NCBI GenBank assembly: GCA_016715285.1
Contig: JADKAO010000005.1
Span: 372,001 to 436,000, forward strand
From: Actinomycetales bacterium
GTDB taxonomy: Bacteria; Actinomycetota; Actinomycetes; Actinomycetales; Dermatophilaceae
Reading direction: 5' to 3'
Length of the DNA: 64,000 nt
Shown here: positions 25,201-34,956 of the stretch, in pieces
Numbering within the stretch: position 1 is the stretch's first letter
Layout of the letters: every line of letters begins with the position of its first letter
The notes under the pieces: model-generated
Told to the model about the DNA's origin: nothing
The model's database searches: none
The model's input: only the letters and a program-made list of their open reading frames with translations
Made by a program: the position numbers and the translations under genes

Positions 25201-26867
25201 GCGGCCACCGCCCGTCCGGACCGGCATACGACACCCCGCCCGGACACGAGACCTTCCTCCTGCCTGACCTCGGCGAGGGTCTGACCGAAGCCGAGATCGT
25301 GACCTGGCTCGTCGAAGACGGCGATGTCATCACGGTCGACCAGATCGTGGTCGAGGTCGAGACCGCCAAGGCGAAGGTGGAGGTCCCGGCGCCGCACGCG
25401 GGCATTGTCGCGGTGCGGCACGCGGCCGAGGGCGAGACCCTCGAAGTGGGTGCTGCGCTGCTCACCGTGCGCGACCCGGACTTCGACGACGCTGCGGGTA
25501 TGCCGTCCGCTGACTCCCAGCCCGAGGTCGCCTCACCGGCTGAGCCGGCTCCAGGGGAACCGACCGACATCGAGGCCGCGGTCGCGGCCGACCCTGCGGT
25601 CGACGACGCTGCCGTCACCACCGCTGGCGAGCCGGTCGACACGGGCGAGTCCGGCGGCGGCTCCGGCAATGTCCTCATCGGCTACGGAACGACCGACGTG
25701 TCGAGCACGCGCCGGCGCAAGGTTGGCCAGTCCCGGGAGACCGAGGTCTCGGCGATCGTCGCGCCGCCGGTCGTCGTGCGCACGCCACCCAGCGGTCGGC
25801 ACGAGGCCAACGCCGAGAGCCCGAACCAGCGCGCGCTCAGGGTGACCTCCCCGATCGTGCGCCGACTGGCTCGTGATGCTGGGCTCGATCTGGCGACGGT
25901 GGCTGGGACCGGCCCGGATGGCTTGATCACCCGGGCTGACGTCCTCGGCGCGATTGCGACCGCTGGTTACCGGGACCTGGACGAGCGTCCGGTCAAGACA
26001 CCGGCGTCGGCACCTGCGCGCCAGGCTCCCGCTGCAGCCTCCGCGCCATCTGCGCCATCCGCGCCAGCTGCTGCCAAGCCTGCCCCCGCTTCAGCCAAGC
26101 CTGCGCCAGCGCCTGCCAAGCCAGCCCCCGCGGCGACTTCGGCTGGCGTGATGTCAGGCGACCGGCATACCGGACTGCCTGTGTTGGAGCGGCGCGCGAT
26201 GTCCGCCTTCCGGCGCACTGTGGCCGCCTCGTTGTCCCGCAGCCGCTCGGAGATCCCCGAGGCGACCGTGTGGGTCGATGTCGACTTCACCGATCTCGTG
26301 GCGCTGCGGGCTTCGCTTGCGGGACAACCGGATTCGCCGGGACTCATGGCCTATCTCGCGCGCTTCATCACCGCGGGCCTGAAGTCTCATCCCGAGCTGA
26401 ACTCCACCTACAACGCCGAAAACGACGAGCTGGTGATGTGGGATGGCGTCAACCTCGGGATCGCGGTGCAGTCGCCTCGTGGGCTCGTGGCGCCGGCGAT
26501 CCTCAACGCTCACGCGATGACGACCCGTGAACTCGGTGTCGCTCTCAAGCAGCTCACGGTCGACGCCCGTGACGGCAAGTCGACGCCGCAGGAGTTGCTC
26601 TCCGGCACGTTCACGCTGAACAACTACGGGATGTACAACGTTGACGGCTCGGCCGCGATCATCAACCACCCGCAGACGGCGATCATGGGCTTCGGTCGCG
26701 TGATTGACCGTCCGTGGGTGATCGATGGGCAGATCGTCGTCCGCAAGATCGGGCAGATGTCGTTCGTCTTCGACCACCGGGTGTGCGACGGCGGGCTCGC
26801 CTCGAGCTTCATCCGGTTCGTGGCGGACGCCATCGAATCTCCTGGGTCGGTCCTCGCGGATCTCTAG
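25197..26867 (+). CDS. bkdC: 2-oxoacid dehydrogenase E2, dihydrolipoyl acyltransferase
   Basis: 556-residue E2 core. One N-terminal lipoyl domain carries the modified Lys in VEVETAKAKVEVPAP (about residue 57). The peripheral-subunit-binding domain is TSPIVRRLARDAGLDLATVA with GTGPDGLITRADVL. A long Ala/Pro linker comes next, then the CAT domain ending FDHRVCDGGLASSFIRFV, whose His and Asp are the catalytic pair. GTG 25197 overlaps the upstream stop (GTGA). E3 is not encoded here and must come from elsewhere in the genome. Followed by a strong shared terminator. Confidence 0.9.
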   Translation: MSGHRPSGPAYDTPPGHETFLLPDLGEGLTEAEIVTWLVEDGDVITVDQIVVEVETAKAKVEVPAPHAGIVAVRHAAEGETLEVGAALLTVRDPDFDDAAGMPSADSQPEVASPAEPAPGEPTDIEAAVAADPAVDDAAVTTAGEPVDTGESGGGSGNVLIGYGTTDVSSTRRRKVGQSRETEVSAIVAPPVVVRTPPSGRHEANAESPNQRALRVTSPIVRRLARDAGLDLATVAGTGPDGLITRADVLGAIATAGYRDLDERPVKTPASAPARQAPAAASAPSAPSAPAAAKPAPASAKPAPAPAKPAPAATSAGVMSGDRHTGLPVLERRAMSAFRRTVAASLSRSRSEIPEATVWVDVDFTDLVALRASLAGQPDSPGLMAYLARFITAGLKSHPELNSTYNAENDELVMWDGVNLGIAVQSPRGLVAPAILNAHAMTTRELGVALKQLTVDARDGKSTPQELLSGTFTLNNYGMYNVDGSAAIINHPQTAIMGFGRVIDRPWVIDGQIVVRKIGQMSFVFDHRVCDGGLASSFIRFVADAIESPGSVLADL

Positions 26868-26919
26868 CGGACCGCGGGTAGCCAGAGATCGCGAGACCCA
26901 GACAGACCCACACAGACAG

Positions 26920-26954
26920 AAAGGGCCGGTTCCCTCGGGGGAACCGGCCCTTTC
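26920..26954. terminator. Bidirectional intrinsic terminator
   Basis: AAAGGGCCGGTTCCC - TCGG - GGGAACCGGCCCTTT, 15-bp perfect arms with A/T ends on both sides. It sits between the E2 gene and the convergent hppA, so it can serve both strands. Confidence 0.92.
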
Positions 26955-26970
26955 GCCGTCGCAATGAGCG

Positions 26971-29292
26971 TTAAGCCGCGACTCGAGCCGCCGCTGGGCT
27001 GTCGTCGCCGCTGATGGCCAGGTCGCGCCGCTTTGACACGACAACGGCCGCCACAACGATGACGAGCGCGAGCAGGGCGATGCCGTAACGGATACCCGCG
27101 TTGGCGCCGCTGCCGATCGAGAGACCAACGATTGCCGGGGCGACGAGCACCGACACGAGGTTCATGACCTTGATCAGCGGGTTGATGGCCGGGCCGGCGG
27201 TGTCCTTGAAGGGGTCACCGACGGTGTCACCAATGACCGTCGCTGCGTGGGCCGGAGAGCCCTTGCCGCCATGGGCGCCGTCTTCGACGATCTTCTTGGC
27301 GTTGTCCCACGCGCCACCAGAGTTGGCGAGGAAGACGGCCATGAGACAGCCGGACGTGATGGCGCCAGCGAGGAAGCCAGCGAGCGCACCGATGCCCATG
27401 CCGAACCCGACGATGATCGGGGTCAGGGCCGCGAGCAGACCAGGCGTGGCGAGCTCACGGAGCGAGTCGCGGGTGCAGATGTCAACGACCTTGCCGTATT
27501 CGGGCTTGGCCGTGCCCTCCATGATCCCGGGGATCTCGCGAATCTGGCGGCGCACCTCGAAGATGATCGCGCCAGCAGCGCGGGTGACCGCGTTGATCGC
27601 GAGACCGGAGAAGAGGAAGACCACTGCGGCACCGATGAGCGCACCGACAAGCGTGCCGGGAGCAACGATCTCGGTCGCGAACGAGGAGTCGAGGGTCAGG
27701 CCCCGAGTGAGTGAGCCGTCCTTGACCATGTTCTCAACCGTTGAGCGCCAGGCGTCGGTGAACGATCCAAAGAGCGCGGTCGCCGCGAGCACGGCAGTCG
27801 CGATCGCGATGCCCTTGGTGATGGCCTTGGTCGTGTTGCCGACCGCGTCGAGGTCGGTGAGGATGCGGGCGCCGGCAGCGTCGATGTCGTGCGACATCTC
27901 GGCGATGCCTTGGGCGTTGTCCGAGACCGGGCCAAAGGTGTCCATCGCGACGATGACACCAACTGTGGTCAGCAGGCCACAGCCGGCGACCGCGATGAAG
28001 AACAGCGCGAGCGAGGCGACGCCGCCGCCGAGTGCGAACGCGCCATAGACCGCAGCGCCAATGATGACGGCGGTGTAGACGGCCGACTCCAGGCCGACAC
28101 CGATGCCCGAGAGGACGACGGTGGCCGGGCCGGTGAGCGACGTGCGCGCGACGTCATTGGTCGGGCGAGCGTGGGTGCCGGTGAAGTGACCGGTGAGCCA
28201 CAGGATGATGCCGGCGAGCACAATGCCGAGGATGACGGCGAGGGTGGCGCGGATGCGCAGGCCATCCACCAGGACGACCTCTTGGCCAGCTGCGTTGGAG
28301 CCCATGACGGCCTGCGGCAGGTAGACGAACGCGGCGATCATCGACAGAACCGCCGAGATGACGGCGGAGATGTAGAAGCCACGGTTGATGGCCGTGAGGC
28401 CGTTTTCGTCGCCCCTCACCTTGGTGATGTAGACGCCGATGATCGCGGTCACCGCACCGATCGCGGGCACGATCAGCGGGAAGACGAGGCCTTGGACACC
28501 AAGGGCAACCGAGCCGAGGATGAGCGCGGCGACGAGCGTCACGGCATACGACTCGAAGAGGTCGGCAGCCATGCCGGCGCAGTCGCCGACGTTGTCGCCG
28601 ACGTTGTCGGCGATGGTGGCGGCGTTGCGCGGGTCGTCTTCGGGGATGCCCGCCTCGACCTTGCCGACGAGGTCGGCGCCGACGTCGGCGGCCTTGGTGA
28701 AGATGCCGCCGCCGACACGCATGAACATCGCGAGCAGGGCCGCGCCAAAGCCGAAGCCTTCGAGGACCTTGGGGGCCTCACCCTTGTAGATGAGCACGAC
28801 GAGCGAGGCACCGAGCAGACCGAGGCCCACCGTCGCCATGCCGACGACACCACCGGTGCGGAAGGCGATCCGCATGCCGTCCTCGCGGTTGCCCTGGCGG
28901 GCTGCTGAGGCAACGCGGACGTTGGCCTTCACGGCAAGCGACATCCCGAGGTAGCCGATGGCCGCCGAGAAGAATGCGCCCACGACAAAGAAGAGCGAGC
29001 GTCCGACCTTGACGCCCATGTCTGCCGGCAGCAAAAACAGCAGCAGGAAGACGAGCACGACGAAGGGGACGAGAGTCTTGAACTGACGGGAGAGGTACGC
29101 CTGGGCGCCCTCCTCAACCGCGTCTCCGATCTCTTGCATGCGAGGGGTGCCCGGGTCAGCGGCGAGGACCTGGCCGCGGAACATCGCGCCCATCACCAAT
29201 GCGATGACCGAGATGACGAGAACCACAATCACGAGGGTCAGGTTGAGCCCTTCGAGGGCTACCTGACTCGCGGCGGGGCTGATGGCTTGCAT
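26971..29292 (-). CDS. hppA: Membrane H+-translocating pyrophosphatase (K+-independent type)
   Basis: 773-residue integral membrane enzyme that hydrolyses pyrophosphate to pump protons. About 16 hydrophobic segments are visible. The substrate site is ADVGADLVGKVEAGIPEDDP followed by RNAATIADNVGDNVGDCAGM. The sequence VGNTTKAITKG has Lys at the position that is Ala in K+-dependent enzymes, so K+ independence is expected. ATG 29292 is set by AGGAGG seven bases upstream; a longer ORF reading from 29316 is not needed. Convergent with the bkd operon. Confidence 0.94.
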   Translation of the reverse strand: MQAISPAASQVALEGLNLTLVIVVLVISVIALVMGAMFRGQVLAADPGTPRMQEIGDAVEEGAQAYLSRQFKTLVPFVVLVFLLLFLLPADMGVKVGRSLFFVVGAFFSAAIGYLGMSLAVKANVRVASAARQGNREDGMRIAFRTGGVVGMATVGLGLLGASLVVLIYKGEAPKVLEGFGFGAALLAMFMRVGGGIFTKAADVGADLVGKVEAGIPEDDPRNAATIADNVGDNVGDCAGMAADLFESYAVTLVAALILGSVALGVQGLVFPLIVPAIGAVTAIIGVYITKVRGDENGLTAINRGFYISAVISAVLSMIAAFVYLPQAVMGSNAAGQEVVLVDGLRIRATLAVILGIVLAGIILWLTGHFTGTHARPTNDVARTSLTGPATVVLSGIGVGLESAVYTAVIIGAAVYGAFALGGGVASLALFFIAVAGCGLLTTVGVIVAMDTFGPVSDNAQGIAEMSHDIDAAGARILTDLDAVGNTTKAITKGIAIATAVLAATALFGSFTDAWRSTVENMVKDGSLTRGLTLDSSFATEIVAPGTLVGALIGAAVVFLFSGLAINAVTRAAGAIIFEVRRQIREIPGIMEGTAKPEYGKVVDICTRDSLRELATPGLLAALTPIIVGFGMGIGALAGFLAGAITSGCLMAVFLANSGGAWDNAKKIVEDGAHGGKGSPAHAATVIGDTVGDPFKDTAGPAINPLIKVMNLVSVLVAPAIVGLSIGSGANAGIRYGIALLALVIVVAAVVVSKRRDLAISGDDSPAAARVAA

Positions 29293-29587
29293 CGAGTTCC
29301 TCCTTGACGCCGCCACCGGCGGCGCACGGGGTCGGCGCCGAGAAGGCTCGGCGGAGAGGCACGTCCGTGTGTCCGGCCTGAGGCTATCGGCCTAGCGCGG
29401 TTCTGCGTGACGACCAAAGGGCCCAAAAACGGTGTGACCCACGCAACATCGAAACCTGCAAGCGGTTACATTCCTCAAGCGAACGGCTCATGACATCGCG
29501 GTGTCTGCCCTGCAACGGGAGTGGGCGCAACAGGTAGCGGCGACGACAGACGGCTCGTCGGCAGGCGGCGGCATTAGGGTTCGCGAT

Positions 29588-30469
29588 GTGGACCCGCTCG
29601 TCACGGCATACCTCGACCGTCTTGGTTTGGACCCGCTTTCTCACAGCGGCGCGGGGAGTACCGCGGGTCTGCGCGCCCTCCATCGCGCGCACGTCGAGCG
29701 GGTGCCCTACGAGACTGTCGGGATCGCGCTCGGCCGCCCCGTCGGCATCGAGCCACGCGAGTCCGCGGCACGGATCGCGTCCGGGTGGGGCGGGTATTGC
29801 TATCACCTCAACGGCGCATTCGGTTGGCTTCTCACGCAGCTGGGGTATGCCGTCCGCTTCCACCGCGGCGGCGTGCACCAGAGTGTCGCGGTGCCCGCGC
29901 GTGCGCTGGGAGCGACCGGGAATCATGTCGCGTTGACCGTGGCCGTGGAGGGCCATACCTGGCTCGTCGATGTCGGGTTGGGCGACGGCTTGTGGGAGCC
30001 GCTCCCGCTCATGCCGGGGCGCTGGCGTCAGGGGCCGAACGGGCCGACCGAGTTTGTCCTGCGGCGCTCGGACGCGGAGCGCGACGGCTGGCGCCTCGAT
30101 CACGATCCGTGGGCGCAGTCCTTCGCGGGGATGGACTTCGTGACGGCCGTGAGCGGAGCAGACCTTGCGGAGTTCGAGGTGATGCATGCCGAGCTCTCCA
30201 GTGATCCGGCATCGATGTTTGTCCGCTGGGTGGTCGTGGTTCGGAGGGATGCTGACTCGATCACGCGCGTGCGTAACTGTCTCGTGACTCATCTGAACCG
30301 AGATCGGATCCACTCCGAGGTGATCCGCGACCGGGAGACTTGGTGGAGCTTGGTCGAGACGCTAGGCCTGGCGCCCGAGACGCTAAGTGCATCAGAGAGG
30401 GCCGCGCTGTGGATGCGGCTCGATGCCTCGCAGCGAGCGTGGGAAGAACGGGTAGCGAAGGACCGCTGA
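29588..30469 (+). CDS. nat: Arylamine N-acetyltransferase
   Basis: Cytosolic acetyl-CoA-dependent arylamine/arylhydrazine N-acetyltransferase, about 293 residues. The Cys-His-Asp triad is visible: the Cys in WGGYCYHLNGAFGWLL, the His in TGNHVALTVAVEG and the Asp in WLVDVGLGDGLWEPL. GTG 29588 (MDPLVTAYLDRLGLDP) matches the usual N-terminus; a longer ORF from 29501 adds 29 residues of low-complexity sequence. It is monocistronic, and the following STAS gene is on the other strand. Confidence 0.9.
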   Translation: MDPLVTAYLDRLGLDPLSHSGAGSTAGLRALHRAHVERVPYETVGIALGRPVGIEPRESAARIASGWGGYCYHLNGAFGWLLTQLGYAVRFHRGGVHQSVAVPARALGATGNHVALTVAVEGHTWLVDVGLGDGLWEPLPLMPGRWRQGPNGPTEFVLRRSDAERDGWRLDHDPWAQSFAGMDFVTAVSGADLAEFEVMHAELSSDPASMFVRWVVVVRRDADSITRVRNCLVTHLNRDRIHSEVIRDRETWWSLVETLGLAPETLSASERAALWMRLDASQRAWEERVAKDR

Positions 30470-30484
30470 GATACGGTGCGCGCC

Positions 30485-30805
30485 TCAATGCGAGAGTTCG
30501 GATATTTCGAAAACGCGGTCAAGCCCGGTGATGAGCAAGACCTTGCGAACCCGGTCACGGACTCCGGCCAGGCGCAGCTGGCCACCTTGCGCTCGCAGCA
30601 GTTTGAGCCTCCCCACCAGGACGCCGAGTCCAGTGGAGTCGAGGAAGTCCACTTCGGTGAGATCAACGACGAGATCGCGATACCCGCGTTGGATTAGATC
30701 GTCGAGGTGGCGACGCAGCGAGGGGGCGGTCGAGACATCGACCTCGCCGACTGCGCGCACGACGACGACCTCGTCGAGCTCCTCAGACGACAGTACAAGC
30801 TGCAC
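30485..30805 (-). CDS. STAS-domain anti-sigma factor antagonist
   Basis: 106-residue SpoIIAA/RsbV-like protein. The conserved DFLDSTGLGVLVGRL holds the phosphorylatable Ser, and VVVVRAVGEVDVSTAPSLRR is the N-terminal strand-helix of the fold. GTG 30805 has GGGAAGG upstream. It is divergent from the MrfA-like helicase (63 bp between starts). No sigma factor or anti-sigma kinase lies in the window, so the partner is unknown. Confidence 0.88.
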   Translation of the reverse strand: MQLVLSSEELDEVVVVRAVGEVDVSTAPSLRRHLDDLIQRGYRDLVVDLTEVDFLDSTGLGVLVGRLKLLRAQGGQLRLAGVRDRVRKVLLITGLDRVFEISELSH

Positions 30806-30868
30806 GAAACTGCCTTCCCATCAGTAACCTGTGTCCGAACGGTACCTCCCGACCGTACGGTTGGCACA

Positions 30869-33265
30869 ATGCCCGCGCCCAATTCTCCCCCCCAACCGTC
30901 CGCTCAGGCGTCGGCTCCTGCCGGTCCGGAGCCCGCGGCACTGCTCGACGCGTTGGCTGCAGGCAACCGCGCGACGCGGCTCGTGCACCGGCATCACATC
31001 GCGTCGCGAGCGGCGACCGAGGCGCCGTTCCCTCCCTGGGTGACGCCGCCCGTCGCGGCAGCGTGGTGGCAGTCAGGCGTCGCCTCGTTGTGGTCACATC
31101 AGGCGGAGGCCGCTGACGCCGCCCACGCTGGCGAGCACGTCGTGCTGTCGACCGGGACCGCGTCGGGCAAGTCGCTTGGCTACCTCTTGCCAGTGTTGTC
31201 CGACCTCCACGACGGCGCGGGCGCCCCCACCGGTCGCGGCGCGACGGCGCTTTACCTCGCCCCCACGAAGGCACTAGCTCACGACCAACTCACGCGGGTC
31301 GACGCGCTCGCAATCCCGGGGCTTCGGGCAGCGACCTACGACGGCGACACGCCTCCGGACGAACGGCGATGGATCCGCCAGCACGCGGCATACGTACTCA
31401 CTAATCCGGACCTCCTGCACCACTCGCTGTTGCCAGGCCACGAGCGGTGGGCGCCGTTCCTCCGCGCGCTGCGCTTTGTCGTGGTCGATGAATGCCATGC
31501 CTACCGGGGCGTCTTTGGGTCACACGTCGCACTGGTGTTGCGTCGGCTGCGCCGGATCGCGGCACGCTATCGAGCCACACCTACTTTCGTGCTTGCGTCC
31601 GCGACGATCGCGGACCCTGCGGGACATGCGTCCCGACTTGTCGGTATGCCGGTCCGCGCGGTGACAGCGGATGGTTCGCCGCGGTCTGCGGTCACCATCG
31701 GGCTGTGGGAGCCGGGGATGGTGGGCTCAGTCGATGAGCCAGGAGGGGTTCGGCGACGGAGTGCGGTGGCTGAGGCCGGCGACCTGCTGGCTGACCTCGT
31801 CGCCGCGGGGGTGCAGACGGTGGCCTTCACGCGGTCGCGGGTCGGGGCCGAAGTGGTGGCAAGCGCGGCGGCCGATCGGCTGGAGCAGCGTGGTGGCGCT
31901 GGCGAAGCCGGTGCAGGTGCAGGTGCCGGGGACTCGCGGGCTGGTCGCGGGCTGGTCGCGGCATACCGAGGCGGCTTCCTGCCGGAAGAGAGGCGGGTGT
32001 TGGAAACCGACTTGCGCTCGGGCCGGCTGCGGGGGCTCGCTGCCACGACTGCGCTGGAGCTTGGCGTAGACGTGAGCGGGCTCGACGCCGTGATCGTGGC
32101 GGGGTGGCCGGGGACGCTGGCGTCGTTCTGGCAACAGATTGGGCGCGCCGGTCGAGCCGGTCGGGAGTCTCTGGCGGTATTCGTGGCGGGCGACGACCCC
32201 CTCGATACCTACCTCGTCCACCACCCCGAGACGATCTTCGATCGACCGGTCGAGGCAGCGGTGGTCGACCCCGAGAACCCGCACATCCTGGCGCCGCATT
32301 TGGCGGCTGCAGCTGCCGAGCTCGGGCTGACTGAGACCGATGTGCCACTGTTCGGGCCGACGGCGCCGGCATTGTTGGACCGCCTGGTGGCTGCCGGAAT
32401 CCTCCGGCGGAGGCCACGTGGCTGGTTCTGGGCCAGACCTGACCGGGCCAGTGATCACGTGTCGCTAAGGAGTATCGGTTCCAACGTCGCGATCGTCGAG
32501 GGCTTGACCGGTCGCGTGCTCGGGCTCGTCGATGGCAGCCGGGCCGACTCGACTGTGCACCCGGGAGCCGTCTATGTGCACCAGGGCCAGACATACGTGG
32601 TGAGCGACCTCGACCACGACTTGGGGGAGGCGCTCGTCGCACGCGGTGATCCAGGATGGAGCACGCAGGCACGGTCGGTGAGTTCGTTCGAGCTGGGAGG
32701 TGCGCGGACGCGGCATACCTCGGGCCCGCTCGAGGTCAGCTTCGGAGAGGTGACGGTTCACTCCCGCATCACCTCGTTCTTGCGTCGCTCTCCCGACGGA
32801 GAGGTCCTCGGGGAGCACACTTTGGACCTCCCGATCCGGACGCTGCGCACTCGCGGGATCTGGTGGACACTTCCCGAGGAGTCGCTGGGAGCGGCAGGCA
32901 TGGACGACCTGCGACTCCCGGGTGCCCTGCACGCTGCCGAACACGCGCTGATCGGGATGTTGCCACTTATCGCCACCGCTGATCGCTGGGATGTCGGTGG
33001 GGTGTCGACCGCGCTGCACCCGGACACCGGGCTGCCGACAGTGCTCGTGTACGACGGGCTGCCGGGCGGGGCGGGATTTGCTGAGCGCGGCTATGCCGCC
33101 CTGCCTGACTGGGTCCGAGCGACCCTTGCCGCCGTGAGGGCGTGTGAATGTGAGCGCGGGTGTCCGAGCTGCGTGCAATCGCCCAAGTGCGGCAATGGCA
33201 ACGAACCACTTGACAAGGCCGGCGCGATCGCGCTGCTTGAGTGCGTAGCCGGCTGGACGCGTTAG
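30869..33265 (+). CDS. MrfA/YprA-type DEAD/DEAH helicase with C-terminal zinc domain
   Basis: 798-residue superfamily 2 helicase. Motifs: WSHQAEAADAA (Q-like), LSTGTASGKSLGYLLP (Walker A), VVVDECHAYRG (DECH, motif II), LASATIADP (motif III), TALELGVDVSGLDAV and QQIGRAGRAGR (motif VI). The DUF1998-type C-terminus carries four cysteines, CECERGCPSCVQSPKCGNGN, characteristic of MrfA (mitomycin repair factor A in B. subtilis) and the mycobacterial Rv3649 family. ATG 30869 lacks a clear Shine-Dalgarno; initiation may be leaderless. Likely role: repair of bulky or crosslink DNA damage. Confidence 0.88.
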   Translation: MPAPNSPPQPSAQASAPAGPEPAALLDALAAGNRATRLVHRHHIASRAATEAPFPPWVTPPVAAAWWQSGVASLWSHQAEAADAAHAGEHVVLSTGTASGKSLGYLLPVLSDLHDGAGAPTGRGATALYLAPTKALAHDQLTRVDALAIPGLRAATYDGDTPPDERRWIRQHAAYVLTNPDLLHHSLLPGHERWAPFLRALRFVVVDECHAYRGVFGSHVALVLRRLRRIAARYRATPTFVLASATIADPAGHASRLVGMPVRAVTADGSPRSAVTIGLWEPGMVGSVDEPGGVRRRSAVAEAGDLLADLVAAGVQTVAFTRSRVGAEVVASAAADRLEQRGGAGEAGAGAGAGDSRAGRGLVAAYRGGFLPEERRVLETDLRSGRLRGLAATTALELGVDVSGLDAVIVAGWPGTLASFWQQIGRAGRAGRESLAVFVAGDDPLDTYLVHHPETIFDRPVEAAVVDPENPHILAPHLAAAAAELGLTETDVPLFGPTAPALLDRLVAAGILRRRPRGWFWARPDRASDHVSLRSIGSNVAIVEGLTGRVLGLVDGSRADSTVHPGAVYVHQGQTYVVSDLDHDLGEALVARGDPGWSTQARSVSSFELGGARTRHTSGPLEVSFGEVTVHSRITSFLRRSPDGEVLGEHTLDLPIRTLRTRGIWWTLPEESLGAAGMDDLRLPGALHAAEHALIGMLPLIATADRWDVGGVSTALHPDTGLPTVLVYDGLPGGAGFAERGYAALPDWVRATLAAVRACECERGCPSCVQSPKCGNGNEPLDKAGAIALLECVAGWTR

Positions 33266-33374
33266 CTTCACGCCGACTGTCAGCTGCTCAGGCTTGAAGT
33301 GCTCATCGTGGGTACGCTCACTCCCAGGCACCCCCTTGGCGGTTGCTTGCTCATTGCTCGGGGTGCTTGACCGG

Positions 33375-33450
33375 TGTTCATCGGTGCCGATCGGTGCTCA
33401 TCTGCACTCATCTGTGGTCCTGTTCATGTGGTGCTCACGGTTCTCGTGGG
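33375..33450. repeat. Short degenerate direct repeats (GGTGCTCATC-like)
   Basis: Variants of (C/G)GGTG(C/T)TCATC recur: GTGTTCATCGG, CGGTGCTCATCTG, CACTCATCTGTGG, TGTTCATGTGG and GTGGTGCTCACGG. They lie in the gap between mrfA and the small membrane gene. No function is apparent. Confidence 0.4.
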
Positions 33451-33488
33451 TGCTCAGCGTGGCTTCGGCCACACTCAAGGAGGCGCGC

Positions 33489-33815
33489 ATGGTCGCACTC
33501 GGTTTGCTCTTGCTGCTCGTTGGAGTAGGCGGTGGCGCACTGCTGGTGTGGATGTCGCTGCAGACGCCCGACACAGTTGCCCTCGGTGCCCCTGGATTGC
33601 AGTTGACGGTGATGCCTGTGACCGTCTTTGCGGCGGGTGCCATCGCAATGTTGCTTCTGTGGCTGGGGGCTCGGCTCATGGCAGCTGGCACCCGCCGACG
33701 GGTCGCACAGCGACGCGAGCTCAAAGAGCTGCGAACCGGTTCGTCCGTCGCTCCCGCCAACCCTGGACCCGTCGACACCAAGAGTGCCCTGGGGCCCACC
33801 GACCCGGGGCACTGA
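33489..33815 (+). CDS. Small two-TM membrane protein (hypothetical)
   Basis: 108-residue protein with two hydrophobic segments (about residues 2-22 and 37-60), then a basic cytoplasmic stretch (RRRVAQRRELKELR) and a Pro/Ser tail. The architecture resembles LapA-like small membrane proteins, but I cannot assign it. AAGGAGG precedes ATG 33489, which is preferred to the longer reading from 33294. Confidence 0.65.
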   Translation: MVALGLLLLLVGVGGGALLVWMSLQTPDTVALGAPGLQLTVMPVTVFAAGAIAMLLLWLGARLMAAGTRRRVAQRRELKELRTGSSVAPANPGPVDTKSALGPTDPGH

Positions 33816-33846
33816 CCGGGAGCACTCCCACAGTGTCGGCCAGGAG

Positions 33847-34305
33847 TCAACCATCTGGCACGCGCTGCCCAGGTGTCAGCGAGGGGCCAGCACGAGCGCT
33901 GGCCTCGCTAGTCCACTGCCAAGGACCCGGGTCACTGACCCGCGCACGGACAACGGCATACCCATCCGCCGTCACACTGCAAACCACGATGGTCGCGTCG
34001 TTGGCTTGCGCGATGTCACGCGCTCGATCGCACCCGGACCCCGGTGAGGGCGTGAGTCCAGGAGTGAGCGAGCTCGCCGCGCTCAGGGCCGCGAGATCCG
34101 CGGCCGCCTGAGCGCGATGAGCGAGCGCGACCGCCCGAGCAAACGTGAGGACCCCCGTCGCGAGCACGACCATCACCGCGATCACTCCGATCGCAACGAC
34201 CGTGGCGCTTCCGCGCTCGGCACCCCCTCCCCGACTGACCCGCCCGGGTCGATCAGGATCACGACAGCCCCGTTTGCGGGCCCTCCGCTGGGTGACGTCA
34301 GCCAT
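33847..34305 (-). CDS. TadG-like/Rv3654c-type pilus-associated protein
   Basis: 152-residue protein with an N-terminal ERGSATVVAIGVIAVMVVLA segment (prepilin-like Glu-rich entry plus TM helix), then ARAVALAHRAQAAADLAALSAA, the typical TadG/helicase-secretion neighbourhood motif of actinobacterial tad loci. It is the last gene of the tadE-side operon; its ATG (34305) lies within the end of tadE (8-bp overlap). GGAGGA sets the start. It has a single membrane anchor with an exported C-terminal domain. Confidence 0.78.
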   Translation of the reverse strand: MADVTQRRARKRGCRDPDRPGRVSRGGGAERGSATVVAIGVIAVMVVLATGVLTFARAVALAHRAQAAADLAALSAASSLTPGLTPSPGSGCDRARDIAQANDATIVVCSVTADGYAVVRARVSDPGPWQWTSEASARAGPSLTPGQRVPDG

Positions 34306-34747
34306 CGTCGAACTCCTCCGGAGACGACCCTGCGGCAAAGGCCTGCTCCAGCGCCGCAGTCGCACTGCCCGTGGCTCCCCACGACCCCAGCCCACCAATG
34401 GACCGATGCGATGACACCGTCACGGTCACCGTCGTCGCGGACCGCACCACGCTGACGCTTGACCCCGGTGGAGCAGCGGTTCTCGCAAGCCCAAGCGCCG
34501 TCGATTCAGGGTCAGCTCTGGCGAGGGATCGTGCCGCAAGCCTGGCCGCATCAACGCACCGCACCTGATCCAGGCCGACTAGCACGGCGCCGAGCAGCCA
34601 TACCAGCAGCGCCACGATCACCGGCAAGACAATCGCAAACTCCGCCGTCGCCATGCCCGCCTCCCGATGGGATTCCCTGCACGCGCCATGAGACGAGCCT
34701 TGAGAGCCACTCTGGGACGCGCATCGAGACGCGCACAGAGCGCTCAC
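34298..34747 (-). CDS. tadE: TadE-like pseudopilin
   Basis: 149-residue minor pilin of the Flp/Tad pilus. HREAGMATAEFAIVLPVIVA is the conserved prepilin cleavage region and hydrophobic helix (Gly before Met, Glu at +5). The exported part has a Cys (RCVDAARLAAR). GTG 34747 overlaps the DUF4244 stop (GTGA). An alternative start at the internal ATG of MATAEF would remove the leader that the prepilin peptidase needs. Confidence 0.82.
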   Translation of the reverse strand: MSALCASRCASQSGSQGSSHGACRESHREAGMATAEFAIVLPVIVALLVWLLGAVLVGLDQVRCVDAARLAARSLARADPESTALGLARTAAPPGSSVSVVRSATTVTVTVSSHRSIGGLGSWGATGSATAALEQAFAAGSSPEEFDDG

Positions 34748-34956
34748 CCCGCCGAGCCCAAAGCGTCCTGGATCAACCGCGCAATTGCGCCACGCACAGC
34801 ATCAGACCGCGCGACGGCGATCAGAGCCGCCGCCATCGAGACGGCGGCGACAATGCCCACGGCATACTCCGCGGTCGACATCCCGGCCTCGCGTGAACCG
34901 ACCCGACGGTCGACCCATCCCCCCAATGTCAGCAGCCACCTCGTCATCAGCCACAT
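34744..34956 (-). CDS. DUF4244 protein, Flp-type major pilin candidate
   Basis: 70-residue protein. VGSREAGMSTAEYAVGIVAA shows the prepilin-like G/M cleavage site, Glu at position 5 and a hydrophobic helix, followed by a short tail. Its size and place beside tadE identify it as the probable pilus subunit. AAGGAG precedes ATG 34956. It now stands at the head of a separate transcript, because the cdr-like gene lies between it and tadC. Confidence 0.85.
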   Translation of the reverse strand: MWLMTRWLLTLGGWVDRRVGSREAGMSTAEYAVGIVAAVSMAAALIAVARSDAVRGAIARLIQDALGSAG